From Protula sp. h YS-2021 (lineage: Eukaryota > Annelida > Polychaeta > Sabellida > Serpulidae): a DNA stretch of 64,000 bases. The notes below the pieces were generated by a model that was given only the letters and a program-made list of their open reading frames with translations, ran no database searches and was not told where the DNA came from. A program made the translations under genes and the position numbers. This document shows positions 60,201-64,000 of this stretch, one piece after another. Position 1 is the first letter of the stretch, and every line of letters starts with the position of its first letter. The stretch spans positions 23,374,218 through 23,438,217 of the forward strand of contig OX457028.1 in NCBI GenBank assembly GCA_949752745.1, given 5' to 3'.

Positions 60201-63070
60201 GTAATTATCGGTCTTTAGCAAACGGACTACTTTCCGCCTTCCTACCTATCATCTCTTCCCATGCTTTCCAGGATTTGCCTATCCTTCTGCTTTCTCAGCG
60301 TGCAAAACTTTCGCCTGGAGACGGGACCCTAGGCATTATTTTGGTTTGCACCTGCCTGTACTGCTATTGTGTAGGTCGTATCTCCAGTTTCCCCCAACTT
60401 GGACGGTTTGGATGATAGCTGTGCACGACTACTCGATTTGCACCGTATCTGGGCTCTGATTGCTGTTATCGAGAAAGGACAAGTTGTAGGCGGTCGCATT
60501 GCCTAGAGCTCTTAACTTTGTTTTTACATTTTAGTTTGCATAGACAGACACGATAAAAAATTGAATGAATCCTGAGAAATAATAGTGCGGATAGGGTAAA
60601 ATAAGGGATACATGTTGTGGCTGAGAAGGTTGGCAAGGAGGCTTGGTGTTTCACCTTTACCTGGTCCTAAGCTGGTCGTTACCGTTATATTTGCCTTACC
60701 TGTTGCCACTTTAGCTGTTCAACCCAAAAAGAGTCACTACTGTATCATTATCAAGGGCTTTCGAAGCTCTAACCAACGCTTAATGCCAGCCGGCCACCGG
60801 CAGATTTAGTTCTGTATTGTCTCTGAGAAAACCTTAGCCTCGGGCTACTTGGACTTCATTAGCCAAAGTCTGACTCTATCTCCGTGTCCGACGTATCCGT
60901 ATCCCCGACGTATTGCTCATTTCTCCCTCTTGACTGTCAGACGTGGGGGCGGACGCTTGTCATTTGCGTCTATCCCTTTATTTTAAGCCTTCAAACGGTT
61001 CTGATAAATCTGCCCCAGTAACTTGGTGAGGGTTGTCCACACTCAACACAAGTCAGTGTCTCGTTGCAAATGTTAATCCTTCCACTCTTCCGCAAAAATC
61101 TCCGCAAATTTCGGGGATGTAATCAGAAGCAGGATGTATGCACTGAAGACCTTCAGTTATAGCTAGAGGCCGGCCACGGTCGTCTTTTCAAAACCTGCAA
61201 AACAAGCAGAAAGAATGGTCACTGTTATCGACATTTAAACAGTTTATAACCCTACACTTATTTTGTTGTCTTGACTCAGTTTTCGCCATAAAATAAAAGT
61301 TACCCTTGCTGTGACGGGGATGCCCTACGTAGGACTTGTCCCTTTCTAGTACGCCGCCTTTGTCAAACCGAGCGGAACGAACAGTGGGGAATGGTTCGCA
61401 AGATACAGACTAAAGATGCCCAAGGATCGAACCGCAGAGACTAACGAAAGGTACCAAGGTACCGAGAAATGCCACTACTTCCAAAGTTCTCGGAAATGTC
61501 ACAAAGGGTATCTCCCAAGGGCTTAACATCAGTTTCAGATAGCACAGTATTGTCAAAAATGGAGAAAGGGGGCTCGGAAAAGCGGACCAGCAATGTAGGG
61601 ACAGAGTGCTTGCAGTCAAAAAAGGGTCCAGTGGGACTGGATTGGTTTAGAATTCCTAGACTATTAGTGGTGATAAAGTAGGTTAATATTAGATGAACAT
61701 ACTAAAATCGCAGCTTTTCACCTAATTCCCACGTCGCAAAAATTTGGCGTGTACAGAATGGCATGTTTTCCCGCATCAAACAGAAAGAGAATAGCGTATT
61801 GACTTGTATTGGAACTACAGTGAAAAACTTTTCTTACCCAAAAATTCACAAAACAAGTTTTTTCGCAATTGCAATCTATGCCAACAGAAATTATCCAGAA
61901 AGAAGTCCAAATTTCTTTTAGATGCACATTTCCTTTTTGAAATAATGGTAAATAACCAGGACTTTTAGCATTACTTCGCCGCAAAAAAAAAAACATTTTA
62001 TAAATGAAAAAAATCACTTAAGAAGTAATCTCTCACGAAGTATTTAAAACATGCATTCATCATTTTTATTCTTTCACTGGCCTAGTCAGTGGGCATCCGC
62101 TGTACTTACATGCATGAACGAATATATATTTATGTGTTATATAAGTAGCTCATGTTTATGCATGCTTTATGAATACAAGTGTCCGACTTCTGCGATTTAA
62201 ACAATTCTGAGGATATACGAATTAGAAGACAATAAATGAAAATTTCAATTTTATCTCTTTTTGCAACCGTTGTAATTACGAATAGAAGAACGCATGTGAA
62301 CAAAACTAAGTTCCGTTTACTGATAATCTGCTAAGATTCTCATTTAAAAAATAAATAAGTGAAAAACTTTACTCACACAAAATTGTTTTTCTAATTGCTC
62401 TGACTTAGTTTAATTATTTTATTTCATCGTGTGGTAACATATCATTTTGTTTATTTTAATTTTCTTCCTGATATAAAAGCAAAGGGATCAATTTTTCTTG
62501 GGTAAATAATCTAAATGAAAAACTAGGAAATTATCCATTTGATTCCAGAGGCTCAAAGGACAATTAAAATGCTATTATAAAATGCTAATTAAAACTGGGG
62601 ATGAACTGCTTCATTTTACAACCTCACGTTGCAATTCAGTTCTCTGCGATCTTTCTATATATAGCTATGCAAGCTGCAATAGATCGACAAAACGCAAAAA
62701 CTTTATCAGAATGACAGTAAGTCTCCAATTTATAAACGTGAATAATTCATTATATCTGTACTATAACTTTAAAATGTAAATGTTTTTCTTTTCTTCCTAC
62801 ATGATAATTTATCTATAAAAAGTGTATTTTGTTTAGTTCAATTTTTGTGTTCCTTTATATCGTAAAACTTTGAAATACAGAATGGTTTCTTACTGAGAAA
62901 AATATATACCAGTTTCATATTGGTATAAAACTATGGGTAAAACTTTGTGCTAGTAAAATTTACCATGTCAGGCGTAAGAATAGAGAAAGAATATACTAGT
63001 ATAAATGTATTAACTTTGAAATAGATTTTCGTTTACAGCAATCATTAAGTTGACACACAATGCGTCACAG
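60201..63070. other. Intergenic, no gene recognised
   Basis: The 60.2-61.7 kb part is less AT-rich and may hold more of the DIRS relic on the minus strand (for example an open segment with SLGPGKGETPSLLANLLS near 60.65 kb). From 61.7 to 63.07 kb it is AT-rich and empty. Confidence 0.45.
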
Positions 63071-63370
63071 TACAGCACCCTTGGATCATCCGGTAACAAA
63101 GGATGTTAAGAAGTCAATTTTCATTAATATTGTTCAAAGATAGGTAGAAATAAAACTTCTGCATTTCGTTCCTGTAAAGTCCAACTTTTTTCCAATATTC
63201 GATACGAATTGCAATTGCTTCCATTTCCCGTGAGCGACAACATAATGAAATTGTTTGGTTGCACACCTTACATATATAGCGCGTAAATGATTCGTCGCTT
63301 GTTGTTGGGCGTTGCTTGGAGGGCACTGCTTAGGCGTCGGATAATATCGGGTTTTGGTTGGGACGAAGGA
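63071..63370 (+). repeat. Dispersed ACGTTG-rich repeat, copy 5
   Basis: Direct-orientation match to 463-760 (CACCCTTGGATCATCC, GTTAAGAAGTCAA, TTGCTTCCATTTCC, GAGCGACAACATAATG, GTCGGATAATATCGGG). Confidence 0.7.
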
Positions 63371-64000
63371 GTTTTCTGGAAAAGGAGAAGAAAAAAAGGA
63401 AAAAAAAAAGAGTAGAAACTTCCAGAAATATTCTACAGTTACAGTGTGTGCTGTACCAATTTTAACTAACCCATCACAATGTACACAAAACTAATGGTTG
63501 TTCTGTGAGGTTAGGCTTCAGTAAACTATGTATATGCTTAAAAAAACGAGTGTGGCCTTTTATGATAAGGCGTCATTGCCCTCACCATAATTGGACGTCA
63601 TGTCAATACATATATTGCATAATCATTGGGGGTAGTCAGATATGCATTGTTGTAGTCCTTGGTTTCTAATTTGGTTGCTAATTCAGATAAGGTATGTGCG
63701 CTATTTGGCCGAGCGACATTTAGCTAAAATTGGCATCCGTGACATTTACTCGCAAGTTTTAATTGTGGATGACATTGATTTGATTGGTGATAGGTGATAT
63801 TGATTCGTCAACTTGTGTGTGATGCTTTTTTTTATCTCGCCACATACAGAGGTACGCAGCACACACAGGGAAGTTTTTTGGGAGATTTCACGTTGGTTCG
63901 TACCAAATTAGTATAAGCACACTGTGTTTAGGGGGGGGGGGGGGGGAGAGAATATGCAGGGATAAAACTGAAAAAGATTTGTCAGAAGAGTGTGTACAGT
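63371..64000. other. Intergenic right end, no gene recognised
   Basis: Contains a poly-G run (about 63930-63945) and no supported frame. Confidence 0.55.

Noticed and set aside
1..64000. CRISPR arrays, operons, bacterial defence islands
   Set aside because: The window is plainly eukaryotic with spliced genes; no spaced direct-repeat array of CRISPR type is present, and the 35-bp minisatellite has no spacers.

Overview
This is nuclear DNA from an animal, most likely a marine invertebrate. It is AT-rich and contains spliced genes with GT..AG introns, a P-type transposon, CR1/L2-like, RTE-like and L1/Tx1-like LINE fragments, a DIRS-type retroelement, Tc1/mariner relics, a tRNA-derived SINE, MITEs and microsatellites. 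The species cannot be fixed from the sequence. A lophotrochozoan such as a mollusc would fit, but that is inference.

The main feature is one large minus-strand gene from about 56.65 kb down to 16.06 kb. Short reading frames were joined at splice sites with matching phase, giving 26 exons, a continuous 4,728-nt CDS and a predicted secreted protein of 1,575 residues. It belongs to the alpha-2-macroglobulin/complement superfamily and, because it has a six-cysteine anaphylatoxin domain, to the C3/C4/C5 branch. Domain order is signal peptide, MG1-MG6, anaphylatoxin domain, the following MG/CUB-type modules, a thioester-domain fold and a receptor-binding MG domain. The thioester motif itself (GCGEQ) is missing, and no C-terminal C345C/netrin module was found. 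An AATAAA signal lies just past the stop codon. A short-range-acting, non-covalent complement-like protein (compare C5 or insect Mcr) is the simplest reading.

Downstream of it (10.45-13.80 kb, plus strand) lies a structurally complete P-type DNA transposon with 28-bp terminal inverted repeats, subterminal inverted repeats, a 7-bp flanking duplication and an intact two-exon THAP-transposase gene of 857 codons. It may be recently active.

Layout: 0-4.5 kb repeats, a degenerate stem-loop array and a hairpin; 4.5-7.3 kb a broken LINE; 7.3-10.4 kb unassigned; 10.45-13.80 kb the P element; 13.8-16.0 kb unassigned with a dispersed GACCTT-rich repeat; 16.06-56.65 kb the complement-like gene, whose introns hold two Tc1 relics, RTE and L1/Tx1-like fragments, a SINE, MITEs, a TA hairpin and a 35-bp minisatellite; 57.0-57.8 kb a peculiar GATATCAA-rich tract; 58.3-60.2 kb a dispersed repeat and a DIRS relic interrupted by a ~500-bp MITE-like element; 60.2-64 kb mostly unassigned, ending in a repeat that is also present at the left end of the window.
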